This document shows positions 1 through 5,344 of a stretch of 5,344 bases of DNA, one piece after another. The translations under genes and the position numbers were made by a program. Source of the DNA: Planctomycetota bacterium (lineage in GTDB: Bacteria > Planctomycetota > Planctomycetia > Pirellulales > UBA7805). The number at the start of each line of letters is the position of its first letter. The stretch's first letter is position 1. Under the pieces are notes generated by a model. It searched no databases and was not told where the DNA came from. It saw only the letters and a program-made list of their open reading frames with translations. The DNA is taken from assembly GCA_030605285.1 (NCBI GenBank), contig JAUWIQ010000175.1, positions 1 through 5,344 of the forward strand, in the 5' to 3' direction.

Positions 1-1178
1 ATGGTGAGAGTTGTTCCCTTTGGCAATGACAGTGGTTTCGCGTAGCGATATACGGCTTGCCAATTCCAATCCCAGTCTTCAATCCAGATCAGCCATTTTT
101 TTCTGCCATCCGGAAGTAGGGCGTAACCCTGTAGATCTTTACCCAAGAGATGGGCATGCGGATACACGGCCAGGACCTCGACATCAACCGGTAGTTGGAA
201 TGTGTCCGTTACCACAAATTCCTGTTTTCCCGCTGGGATATCGAGCTTACTATCACGTTCCAACTGCAATAGCGCAAGCGGAGGCTCGCTGGGTGGTGTG
301 TCCGTAAAATAAAAACCGACCTCCGCCTGAATTTGCTCCGGCTTGCCCGAAGGAAGCATATGCATGTTCACCATCAGATCGGTATCGACATCAAGGCGCC
401 AGGCTTTTTCTTCAGCGCCTGAAAAGGTTGGTGTCCCGATTTTCCAGGACAAGAAATGCCCGGATGGCCGCTGCGCGACATTGAGATTTTCCATACCACC
501 GAAGCCCGGCTCAGGTTCTTGCTGATCCAGGCGTCTTGCATCGCCTGTCTGATCAACAAGCATGTTTGCATGATGCATCACCTTATTGTTGCCGGGTCGC
601 AATTCAACCGCTTTCACAAAACGAGAGGATTCAATCGGAATGGGAAGTACAAAGTTACGAAAGACGTCCGTACCCTCAGCTTGCAGCGTATAGGCCTCTG
701 GCATTCGCGTGACCAGATCCGGTTCGCCCAATTGCCACCCCGCATTGAACTCCGGTACTGCCGGCAAGTCCGACGGATCTCCCCGCACCGTCCCCTGCTC
801 GACCCAACGCGCAAAGAGTTCAATTTGCGCATCCGTAAGACGCCGTTCTCCCACAAATTCACCATACCCCTGTTTTGGCAGCCAAGGTGGCATGAATCGG
901 CTGTGCGTTACCTCAACAATTTGCTCTGCACGCTGCCTGACGTCTTCGTAGCTCAAGAGGGGAAATGGTGCCGCTTCGCCCGGTCGATGACAGGCAGCAC
1001 AATTCTGAAAAACAAGCGGGGCTATATCCCGATTAAACGTCACCGTGTGTTTTAGCAACGGCCCCTGCAACAGGAAGTAAGTGCCCCATCCCGTCACCCC
1101 GAGCGACAAAACCAACAGCCCCCAGATTACAATCCGCACCTGGCGGCGGCTCTTACTCGATACGACCTTCGGATTCAC
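1..1178 (-). CDS. Membrane-anchored cytochrome c / PHM-like copper monooxygenase fusion (C-terminus beyond window)
   Basis: This frame reads from 1178 to the left edge with no stop, giving 392 codons; the 3' end is missing. Seen in order: a basic N-terminus and one hydrophobic segment (about residues 16-37) that should anchor the protein with the rest in the periplasm; a c-type heme site CAACH at residues 60-64, followed by RFMPPWLP, whose Met96 is the likely axial ligand; then a region resembling copper type II ascorbate-dependent monooxygenases. There, VMHHANML gives the pair His202/His203, NMHMLPSGK gives His273, and YPHAHLLGK gives His341/His343. The spacing (70 and 68 residues between sites) is close to that of PHM (peptidylglycine alpha-hydroxylating monooxygenase), where the CuH site uses two adjacent His plus a distant His and the CuM site uses His-x-His plus a Met. 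That Met would lie past the edge. Relatives often carry TPRs at the C-terminus. Start: GTG at 1178 has a good ribosome binding site; ATG at 1208 is in frame but lacks one, and an in-frame stop lies at 1245-1247. The substrate is unknown. It is divergent from the FG-GAP genes to its right. Confidence 0.88.
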   Translation of the reverse strand, partial: MNPKVVSSKSRRQVRIVIWGLLVLSLGVTGWGTYFLLQGPLLKHTVTFNRDIAPLVFQNCAACHRPGEAAPFPLLSYEDVRQRAEQIVEVTHSRFMPPWLPKQGYGEFVGERRLTDAQIELFARWVEQGTVRGDPSDLPAVPEFNAGWQLGEPDLVTRMPEAYTLQAEGTDVFRNFVLPIPIESSRFVKAVELRPGNNKVMHHANMLVDQTGDARRLDQQEPEPGFGGMENLNVAQRPSGHFLSWKIGTPTFSGAEEKAWRLDVDTDLMVNMHMLPSGKPEQIQAEVGFYFTDTPPSEPPLALLQLERDSKLDIPAGKQEFVVTDTFQLPVDVEVLAVYPHAHLLGKDLQGYALLPDGRKKWLIWIEDWDWNWQAVYRYAKPLSLPKGTTLT

Positions 1179-1186
1179 GTGTCTAT

Positions 1187-1190
1187 CTCC
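1187..1190 (-). promoter_or_regulatory. Ribosome binding site of the minus-strand gene
   Basis: GGAG on the minus strand lies 8 bases upstream of the GTG at 1178. The in-frame ATG at 1208 has no purine-rich Shine-Dalgarno match before it, so this site favours the GTG start. The ATG would add ten residues ahead of the basic N-terminus. Confidence 0.6.
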
Positions 1191-1313
1191 AGCAGGAGCG
1201 AGCGGCATAAATCGCTGGACGGGATTCGAGCAAACTGCTGCCAATTACGGTTCAAGATGGAACAGCCTTGCGGTACCCAAACTACTATAAGAGATACGGG
1301 CCTGCCTGGACGT

Positions 1314-1319
1314 ATTATA
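1314..1319 (-). promoter_or_regulatory. Candidate -10 box for the minus-strand gene
   Basis: The minus strand reads a perfect TATAAT here. No good -35 hexamer lies 16-18 bases upstream, so recognition would need an activator or an alternative sigma factor. A second, weaker hexamer, TATAGT, occurs on the same strand at 1284-1289. Transcription from the first would leave a leader of roughly 125 bases before the GTG at 1178. It is the best sequence match, but AT-rich hexamers arise by chance. Confidence 0.3.
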
Positions 1320-1438
1320 ACGTACAAAACCCCTCGGATACTCTCTGCATCGCGTTGCCGGCGACCGCACCAAAACCGCTCCAGCATACCATACATGACG
1401 AGTCGGCATCCGCGACCGCTCGTAGGGCAACTGCTGAT

Positions 1439-1478
1439 TTGACCTACTTCTTCTTGAGACATTCGGCAAAAATATAAA
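1439..1478 (+). promoter_or_regulatory. Weak candidate promoter elements for the lipoprotein operon
   Basis: A TTGACC hexamer at 1439-1444 and a TTGAGA hexamer at 1454-1459 precede TATAAA at 1473-1478. The hexamers are good individually, but the spacings (28 and 13 bases) do not fit a standard sigma-70 promoter. If TATAAA is used, transcription would begin just before the inverted repeat at 1489-1532, placing that structure at the 5' end of a leader of about 230 bases. Confidence 0.18.
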
Positions 1479-1488
1479 CTGGAACCTC

Positions 1489-1532
1489 CAGAGAAAATCT
1501 CCGACGTCGGGTATCAACGAACGGTTTCTCTG
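1489..1532. repeat. Inverted repeat enclosing a 10-bp palindrome
   Basis: CAGAGAAA at 1489-1496 is the exact reverse complement of TTTCTCTG at 1525-1532, with 28 bases between them. Within that loop, CCGACGTCGG at 1501-1510 is a perfect palindrome. It lies upstream of the lipoprotein gene and has no following T-run, so it is not a typical terminator. It could be an operator for a dimeric regulator or a leader structure; chance is also possible for arms this short. Confidence 0.35.
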
Positions 1533-1606
1533 CCCCATAGCACCACAACTTTTCCAGAAGCAAATCGATTTCTTTTCACCCTGGGATGTCACCGCGCAAG
1601 ACCCTA

Positions 1607-1636
1607 TTGCGTGTGCATCTTCGAGAAGAATATGCT
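1607..1636 (+). promoter_or_regulatory. Weak candidate promoter close to the lipoprotein gene
   Basis: TTGCGT at 1607-1612 and TATGCT at 1631-1636 are separated by 18 bases. They match the sigma-70 consensus at 3 and 4 of 6 positions. An overlapping alternative -10 is TAAGAT at 1636-1641. This would give a short leader of about 70 bases before the GTG at 1716. The spacing is acceptable but the hexamers are poor. Confidence 0.25.
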
Positions 1637-1704
1637 AAGATTGAGTAGCATCTTCTGGCCAATCCGTATTCGTTTACACGCCGGCGAGTTGTACTCGTCT
1701 TCCT

Positions 1705-1709
1705 GAGGA
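1705..1709 (+). promoter_or_regulatory. Ribosome binding site of the FG-GAP lipoprotein gene
   Basis: GAGGA lies 6 bases before the GTG at 1716. An in-frame TGA at 1704-1706 overlaps the site, so translation cannot begin further upstream. The next in-frame ATG is about 75 codons inside and would lose the signal peptide. The GTG start is therefore well supported. Confidence 0.75.
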
Positions 1710-1715
1710 CCGTCC

Positions 1716-4055
1716 GTGTCTGCCCCGAACCGATATCCAGTAACCCTGTTTTTCTGGGCATTGATTGTTGAAACCCTGCTTCTGATCGCTGGATGTTCCT
1801 CTTCCGAGCAAGGCACGCAGGCTGAAACTGCCTCCAAGACAACTTCCCAGAGGACATCGGTCGAACATTGCCATGCAACGCAGGGTCTCTCGCACGTTGC
1901 CGATGCGCATGCGGATCAATTCCGCAGCGACGGGACACGGAAGATGGCGGATCGACTTGCGGTTTTCGACGCGGCAATGAATCCAGAATTGAACGAATTT
2001 GACAGTGCCCGACGTGTCGCGATGCTTGAGCAAAGTCAAGCACGCCAACCCACGCTTGATGGCCAGTTTCAACTCGGCCTTGAATATTTACGCAATGGTC
2101 AACCCGAACAAGCAATCACACAATTTGAACGCACACAAACTTATTACGAACGCAATCCTAATGATTTCACACGGAATACCGCAGAGATTCTTTACGAACT
2201 CTTTGGACTCACTTATCTCCGCCTCGGCGAGATTGAGAATTGCGTCAACAATCACTCTGCGGACTCCTGTCTTGCCCCGATCTCTGGTAAGGGAGTTCAT
2301 ACTTTAAAGCGAGGCTCTCGCAAAGCGGTTGAAATCTTCCGCGAGGCGCTCTCACGTTATCCCGACAGCCTCAAATTCCGCTGGCTGCTCAATATCGCTT
2401 ATATGACGTTGGGTGAATGGCCTGATGCGGTGGAACCGAAATGGCGCATCCCTCCGGAGGCCTTCAGATCGGACTGCGAGTTCCCGCGGTTCCATGATCG
2501 AGCGATCGATCTCGGCGTCGATGTCGTCGGTATGCTGGGGGGTTCGATCAGCGAAGATTTTGACGGCGATGGCGATATCGATCTTGTGGCCAGCGCCTGG
2601 GGACTGCAGGATCAAATCCGCTATTTTCGCAACAACGGGGACGGCACATTCGACGATCACACCGTGGAGTCCGGACTGATTGGAATTACAGGGGGTATCA
2701 ATCTTATCCACGCCGACTACGACAATGATGGTTTCGCAGATATTTTGGTTTTGCGGGGCGGTTGGATCGAAAGGGGCGGCCATTATCCCAATTCGCTTCT
2801 GCGAAACCGTGGCGATGGCACATTCGATGATGTGACAGAAAAGGCGGGCCTGCTCTCGCTGCATCCAACACAGACTGCAACCTGGGCGGATTTCGATCGC
2901 GATGGCTTGTTGGATCTGTTTATCGGCAATGAAACTTGGCCCGAAGATGGCCGTCATCCCTGTGAATTGTATCGCAATAATGGCGATGGCTCCTTTACGG
3001 AATGTGCCAAAGCATGTGGTGTGGATGTCACGGGGGTGGTCAAAGGCGTAACTAGCGGTGACTTTGACAACGACGGTTGGCCCGACATCTATGTCTCCCG
3101 CTTCAATCAAGAAAACATGCTCTTACGCAACCTGGGCAGACAAACATCGGGGTCGGTTTGGCTTCAATTCAATGACGTGGCGGCGGAAACAGGTGTCCAG
3201 GAACCGTTGCGAAGTTTTCCAACCTGGTTCTGGGATTATGATAATGACGGCTGGCTCGACCTCTTTGTGGGCGGATTTTGGGTAAGTGATGTGGGACAGG
3301 TCGCGGCCGGGTATCTTGGCCTGGAAACACCTGCGGAACGACCACGGCTGTATCGGAACCGGGGAGATGGCACATTTGTGGATCTGACCGAAGCCGCGAA
3401 TCTGGATATTGTCACCATGCCGATGGGCGCAAATTATGGCGACCTCGACAACGATGGCTGGCAGGATATCTATCTTGGCACGGGGAATCCTTCGGTAAAG
3501 ATGACGATTCCGAACCGGGTCTTTCGTAGCGACCAGGGAAAACGTTTTCTCGACGTCACGACAAACGGAGGATTTGGTCACTTGCAGAAAGGTCACGGTA
3601 TCTCTTTTGCGGATCTGGACGAAGATGGCGATCAAGATCTGTGCACCGTGATCGGCGGAGCGTTTAGTGGCGATGTTGCCTTTAACGCACTCTACGAAAA
3701 TCCGGGAAACGACAACCGCTGGATCACCATGCGGCTTATCGGCACCTCATCAAATCGAGATGCAATTGGGGCTCGTGTGAAGGTCGAGATTGAGACGCCA
3801 AACGGAACCCGCGCTGTGCATGCACTGGTCGGTACGGGAGGAAGTTTTGGTTCCTCGAGTCTTCAGCAGGAGATCGGCCTCGCTGATGCAACCCGCATCA
3901 AGAGCGTCGAGATCCGTTGGCCGAGGACCGATTCCATCCAACGGTTTGAGGAGGTGCCGCTCGACAAGGTGATCGAGATCCGGGAGGGAGAACCTACTTT
4001 TTCGCTGCTCACTCCACCCGCCCTCTCCCTGCAGGAAAATACCGGAGAAGATTGA
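1716..4055 (+). CDS. CRTAC1-like lipoprotein: TPR-like region, FG-GAP/VCBS propeller and ASPIC/UnbV domain
   Basis: This complete 779-aa protein starts at GTG. Residues 9-26 are a hydrophobic signal ending in lipobox IAGC, so Cys27 should be lipidated; Ser follows it, which favours sorting to the outer membrane. A helical TPR-like part follows, with one repeat near 116-150 and another near 199-236, joined by a segment with Cys176, His180 and Cys185. From about residue 265 come the FG-GAP/VCBS repeats. Seven Ca-binding DxDxDGxxD loops begin at residues 281, 334, 392, 449, 507, 576 and 633, with interspersed NxGDGTFxD strands, which suits a seven-bladed beta-propeller. Residues 667-750 match ASPIC/UnbV (NRW start, GARV core, GGSFGSSS, then an IRWP strand). 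In bacteria this architecture is usually annotated as CRTAC1 family or TPR/VCBS repeat protein; the function is not settled, with surface binding or scaffolding likely. It probably heads an operon with the gene 7 bases downstream. Nothing suggests truncation or a frameshift. Confidence 0.93.
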   Translation: MSAPNRYPVTLFFWALIVETLLLIAGCSSSEQGTQAETASKTTSQRTSVEHCHATQGLSHVADAHADQFRSDGTRKMADRLAVFDAAMNPELNEFDSARRVAMLEQSQARQPTLDGQFQLGLEYLRNGQPEQAITQFERTQTYYERNPNDFTRNTAEILYELFGLTYLRLGEIENCVNNHSADSCLAPISGKGVHTLKRGSRKAVEIFREALSRYPDSLKFRWLLNIAYMTLGEWPDAVEPKWRIPPEAFRSDCEFPRFHDRAIDLGVDVVGMLGGSISEDFDGDGDIDLVASAWGLQDQIRYFRNNGDGTFDDHTVESGLIGITGGINLIHADYDNDGFADILVLRGGWIERGGHYPNSLLRNRGDGTFDDVTEKAGLLSLHPTQTATWADFDRDGLLDLFIGNETWPEDGRHPCELYRNNGDGSFTECAKACGVDVTGVVKGVTSGDFDNDGWPDIYVSRFNQENMLLRNLGRQTSGSVWLQFNDVAAETGVQEPLRSFPTWFWDYDNDGWLDLFVGGFWVSDVGQVAAGYLGLETPAERPRLYRNRGDGTFVDLTEAANLDIVTMPMGANYGDLDNDGWQDIYLGTGNPSVKMTIPNRVFRSDQGKRFLDVTTNGGFGHLQKGHGISFADLDEDGDQDLCTVIGGAFSGDVAFNALYENPGNDNRWITMRLIGTSSNRDAIGARVKVEIETPNGTRAVHALVGTGGSFGSSSLQQEIGLADATRIKSVEIRWPRTDSIQRFEEVPLDKVIEIREGEPTFSLLTPPALSLQENTGED
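4044..4050 (+). promoter_or_regulatory. Ribosome binding site of the second FG-GAP gene
   Basis: GGAGAAG lies inside the last codons of the upstream gene, 12 bases before the ATG at 4063. The stop codon (4053-4055) and the next start are 7 bases apart. This arrangement suggests co-transcription and probably translational coupling of the two FG-GAP genes. Confidence 0.6.
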
Positions 4056-4062
4056 TTGTATA

Positions 4063-5344
4063 ATGAGGTTCTCAATCGATCGTATTGGCCTTTTTAACGG
4101 GACGTATGCGGTGCGTAATTGGCGCCCCAGTGGAAAAACTCTTATCGCAGTCGTCGTGGCAATCGCCGCGGTGGCCATCGTCTCCATTGCGCTATTGCGG
4201 ATGCAGAACTCGGGCAGCGAGACTGCGAACCGCCCTCAAACAACAAACACGGCACTTCTCGGACCATCACAAAACAAAATTGATCCGGGAAGGGAAGGCG
4301 CACCGGCCACCCTCCTGGCGAAGGATATTCAAGGGGAATGGCGTGAAATCGATGACCCCACCCAAGATGGCTGGGATACTGAGGCCTTCACACTACGTGC
4401 CGAAAAGCAACTCAAGCGGATCGGCAAACTTCTCACAAGCGGGCAAGCTCCAGGCCCCGACGACCTGCTGAATCTCGTGGACGACCGGTTCGAGTGCAGC
4501 CGACTGCTTCCCGAGAATCTCCAATCGGTCTTTGCAGGGCCAAGTATTAATGTGCAGCGCATGCAGCAGGCCCCAACTTCTGCTACCGATGCACCGCAGC
4601 ATGCGGGACGGGAGGCATTGCGCAGCGCGGTCGCTGAGCTTGCCAAGCCCTTTCAAGATGCCCATGATCTCCGTGCCAAAATCAAGACCGTGATGGTCCG
4701 TGCGGAGGATGACGAGATCGCAACTCGGCATCTGCTTGAACTCTCGGGCCGATTGGAGGACGGCACCCTGGAACATCACGCAACCTGGGACGCGCGATGG
4801 ACCAACCCGGCTCAAGAGGCACCGATTCTGACATCCCTGGATACCGTTTCGTTCGAGCAAGTCCGCGTACAAGCTCCCCACGGGACCCTGCTTGTCGACT
4901 GTACCCGTTCCGCCCTCGAACAAAACCCCTGCTACCGGGAACAATTCCTCCACGGCTACGAGACTTGGCTCTCGAACATGCCGCACACGCGATATTTCGT
5001 TAGCCTGGGTAACCCAGGATTGGCCGTGGGGGATGTGAACGGCGACGGCATGGACGATCTCTACGTCTGCCAGGAACAGGGCTTGCCCAACCGACTTTTT
5101 ATTCAGCAAGAAGATGGCACGCTCGATGATCTTTCGGTAGCGTCTGAGGTAGACTGGGTCCAAGACTCCCGTAGCGCCCTGTTTGTTGATCTGGACAACG
5201 ACGGCGACCAAGATCTCGTCGTGGCCTTTATCGGTGGACTGTTGATCGCAGCAAACGATGGGGAGGGAAAATTCGCTGTTCAGACGATGGTGCCGACGAG
5301 CGAAGACCTGATGTCCATTTCCGCCGCCGATTTTGATAATGACG
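4063..5344 (+). CDS. Membrane-anchored CRTAC1-like FG-GAP/VCBS repeat protein (C-terminus beyond window)
   Basis: The frame is open from ATG at 4063 to the right edge: 427 codons visible, no stop. After a basic N-terminus, residues 27-45 are one strongly hydrophobic Val/Ala/Ile segment. There is no Cys for a lipobox, so a signal-anchor or uncleaved transmembrane helix is likely. A Pro/Thr/Asn-rich linker follows, then a mostly helical region (about 90-250) with an FECSRLLPENLQSVFAG block around Cys145 that resembles the pre-propeller domain of other planctomycete-type CRTAC1-like proteins (from memory of the family). The propeller then begins: DxDxDG-type Ca-binding loops start at residue 324 (DVNGDGMDD), at 376 (DLDNDGDQD) and at 423, where the window ends inside the motif. 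More repeats and perhaps an ASPIC/UnbV domain are expected beyond the edge. It differs from the upstream gene in its anchor and its pre-propeller region, so it is a diverged relative and not a recent duplicate. It is probably in the same operon. Its function is unknown. Confidence 0.88.
   Translation, partial: MRFSIDRIGLFNGTYAVRNWRPSGKTLIAVVVAIAAVAIVSIALLRMQNSGSETANRPQTTNTALLGPSQNKIDPGREGAPATLLAKDIQGEWREIDDPTQDGWDTEAFTLRAEKQLKRIGKLLTSGQAPGPDDLLNLVDDRFECSRLLPENLQSVFAGPSINVQRMQQAPTSATDAPQHAGREALRSAVAELAKPFQDAHDLRAKIKTVMVRAEDDEIATRHLLELSGRLEDGTLEHHATWDARWTNPAQEAPILTSLDTVSFEQVRVQAPHGTLLVDCTRSALEQNPCYREQFLHGYETWLSNMPHTRYFVSLGNPGLAVGDVNGDGMDDLYVCQEQGLPNRLFIQQEDGTLDDLSVASEVDWVQDSRSALFVDLDNDGDQDLVVAFIGGLLIAANDGEGKFAVQTMVPTSEDLMSISAADFDND

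Larger units (their letters stand above)
1179..1715. other. Divergent intergenic region with no convincing gene
   Basis: These 537 bases separate the 5' ends of the minus-strand cytochrome/monooxygenase gene and the plus-strand lipoprotein gene. Short frames exist on both strands (for example minus 1245-1592 and plus 1179-1442), but their translations are Arg/Ser-rich, without recognisable motifs or clear ribosome binding sites, so I do not call them genes. The region is more AT-rich in patches around 1280-1325 and 1465-1500, where promoter-like hexamers occur on both strands. It also holds an inverted repeat and a palindrome near 1490-1532. It should contain the control region of both transcription units. 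Confidence 0.7.

Noticed and set aside
456..1055. A 199-codon plus-strand open frame across the left region
   Set aside because: It lies opposite the minus-strand cytochrome/monooxygenase frame, which has clear heme and copper motifs and no stop. The plus-strand translation has no recognisable domain.
1576..2115. A 179-codon minus-strand frame reaching from the lipoprotein gene into the intergenic region
   Set aside because: It overlaps the signal peptide and TPR-like coding region antisense, is Arg/Ser-rich and has no family features.
2352..3110. A 252-codon minus-strand open frame inside the FG-GAP lipoprotein gene
   Set aside because: It is the antisense of the Asp-rich DxDxDG repeats, where GAT/GAC codons read backwards give Ile/Val-rich strings. 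Shadow frame without its own start signals.
2553..3638. Possible DNA-level tandem repeat array
   Set aside because: The similarity is in the protein motif (FG-GAP loops about 57 residues apart). The nucleotide copies are too diverged to be a recent tandem duplication.
4059..4064. A perfect TATAAT on the plus strand between the two FG-GAP genes
   Set aside because: It overlaps the ATG at 4063, so transcription from it would begin downstream of the start codon. No -35 is evident, and the tight gene spacing argues for read-through.
4393..5211. A 272-codon minus-strand open frame opposite the second FG-GAP gene
   Set aside because: The plus-strand frame carries the membrane anchor and Ca-binding loops and is continuous to the edge. 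The minus-strand translation matches nothing and is explained as antisense.

Overview
The window reads as bacterial chromosome from a Gram-negative heterotroph of the kind that carries large families of secreted FG-GAP/ASPIC proteins. Planctomycetota (Pirellulales-like) is my first guess; Acidobacteriota and related soil or marine phyla are alternatives. The guess rests on protein families (a cytochrome c plus copper monooxygenase fusion and CRTAC1-like proteins), on a lipobox signal peptide, and on mixed GTG/ATG starts. No rRNA or taxonomic marker is present, so it is an inference. I see no mobile element, tRNA, rRNA or CRISPR array.

Layout. The left fifth (1-1178, minus strand) is the N-terminal 392 codons of a membrane-anchored protein. 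It has a c-type heme site (CAACH) followed by a PHM/DBH-like copper monooxygenase module that shows five of the six expected copper ligands; its C-terminus lies beyond the left edge. Positions 1179-1715 are a 537-base divergent intergenic region with weak promoter candidates for both directions, an 8-bp inverted repeat and a perfect 10-bp palindrome. Positions 1716-4055 (plus) encode a complete 779-aa lipoprotein with a TPR-like N-terminal part, seven Ca-binding DxDxDG repeats (FG-GAP/VCBS beta-propeller) and a C-terminal ASPIC/UnbV domain. Positions 4063-5344 (plus) are the first 427 codons of a second, diverged FG-GAP protein with an N-terminal membrane anchor, cut by the right edge. The two plus-strand genes are 7 bases apart and almost certainly co-transcribed.

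How they might work together (inference). All three products have an N-terminal export or membrane-anchoring signal, so they should act in the envelope. A redox enzyme that binds heme and copper lies opposite a tandem pair of putative Ca-binding propeller proteins, one predicted to be an outer-membrane lipoprotein and one anchored by a transmembrane helix. This could be an envelope oxidation module, in which the monooxygenase hydroxylates a peptide or small molecule and the propellers scaffold or bind the substrate. The families are recognisable, but neither the substrate of this monooxygenase branch nor the role of bacterial CRTAC1-like proteins is established as far as I know.
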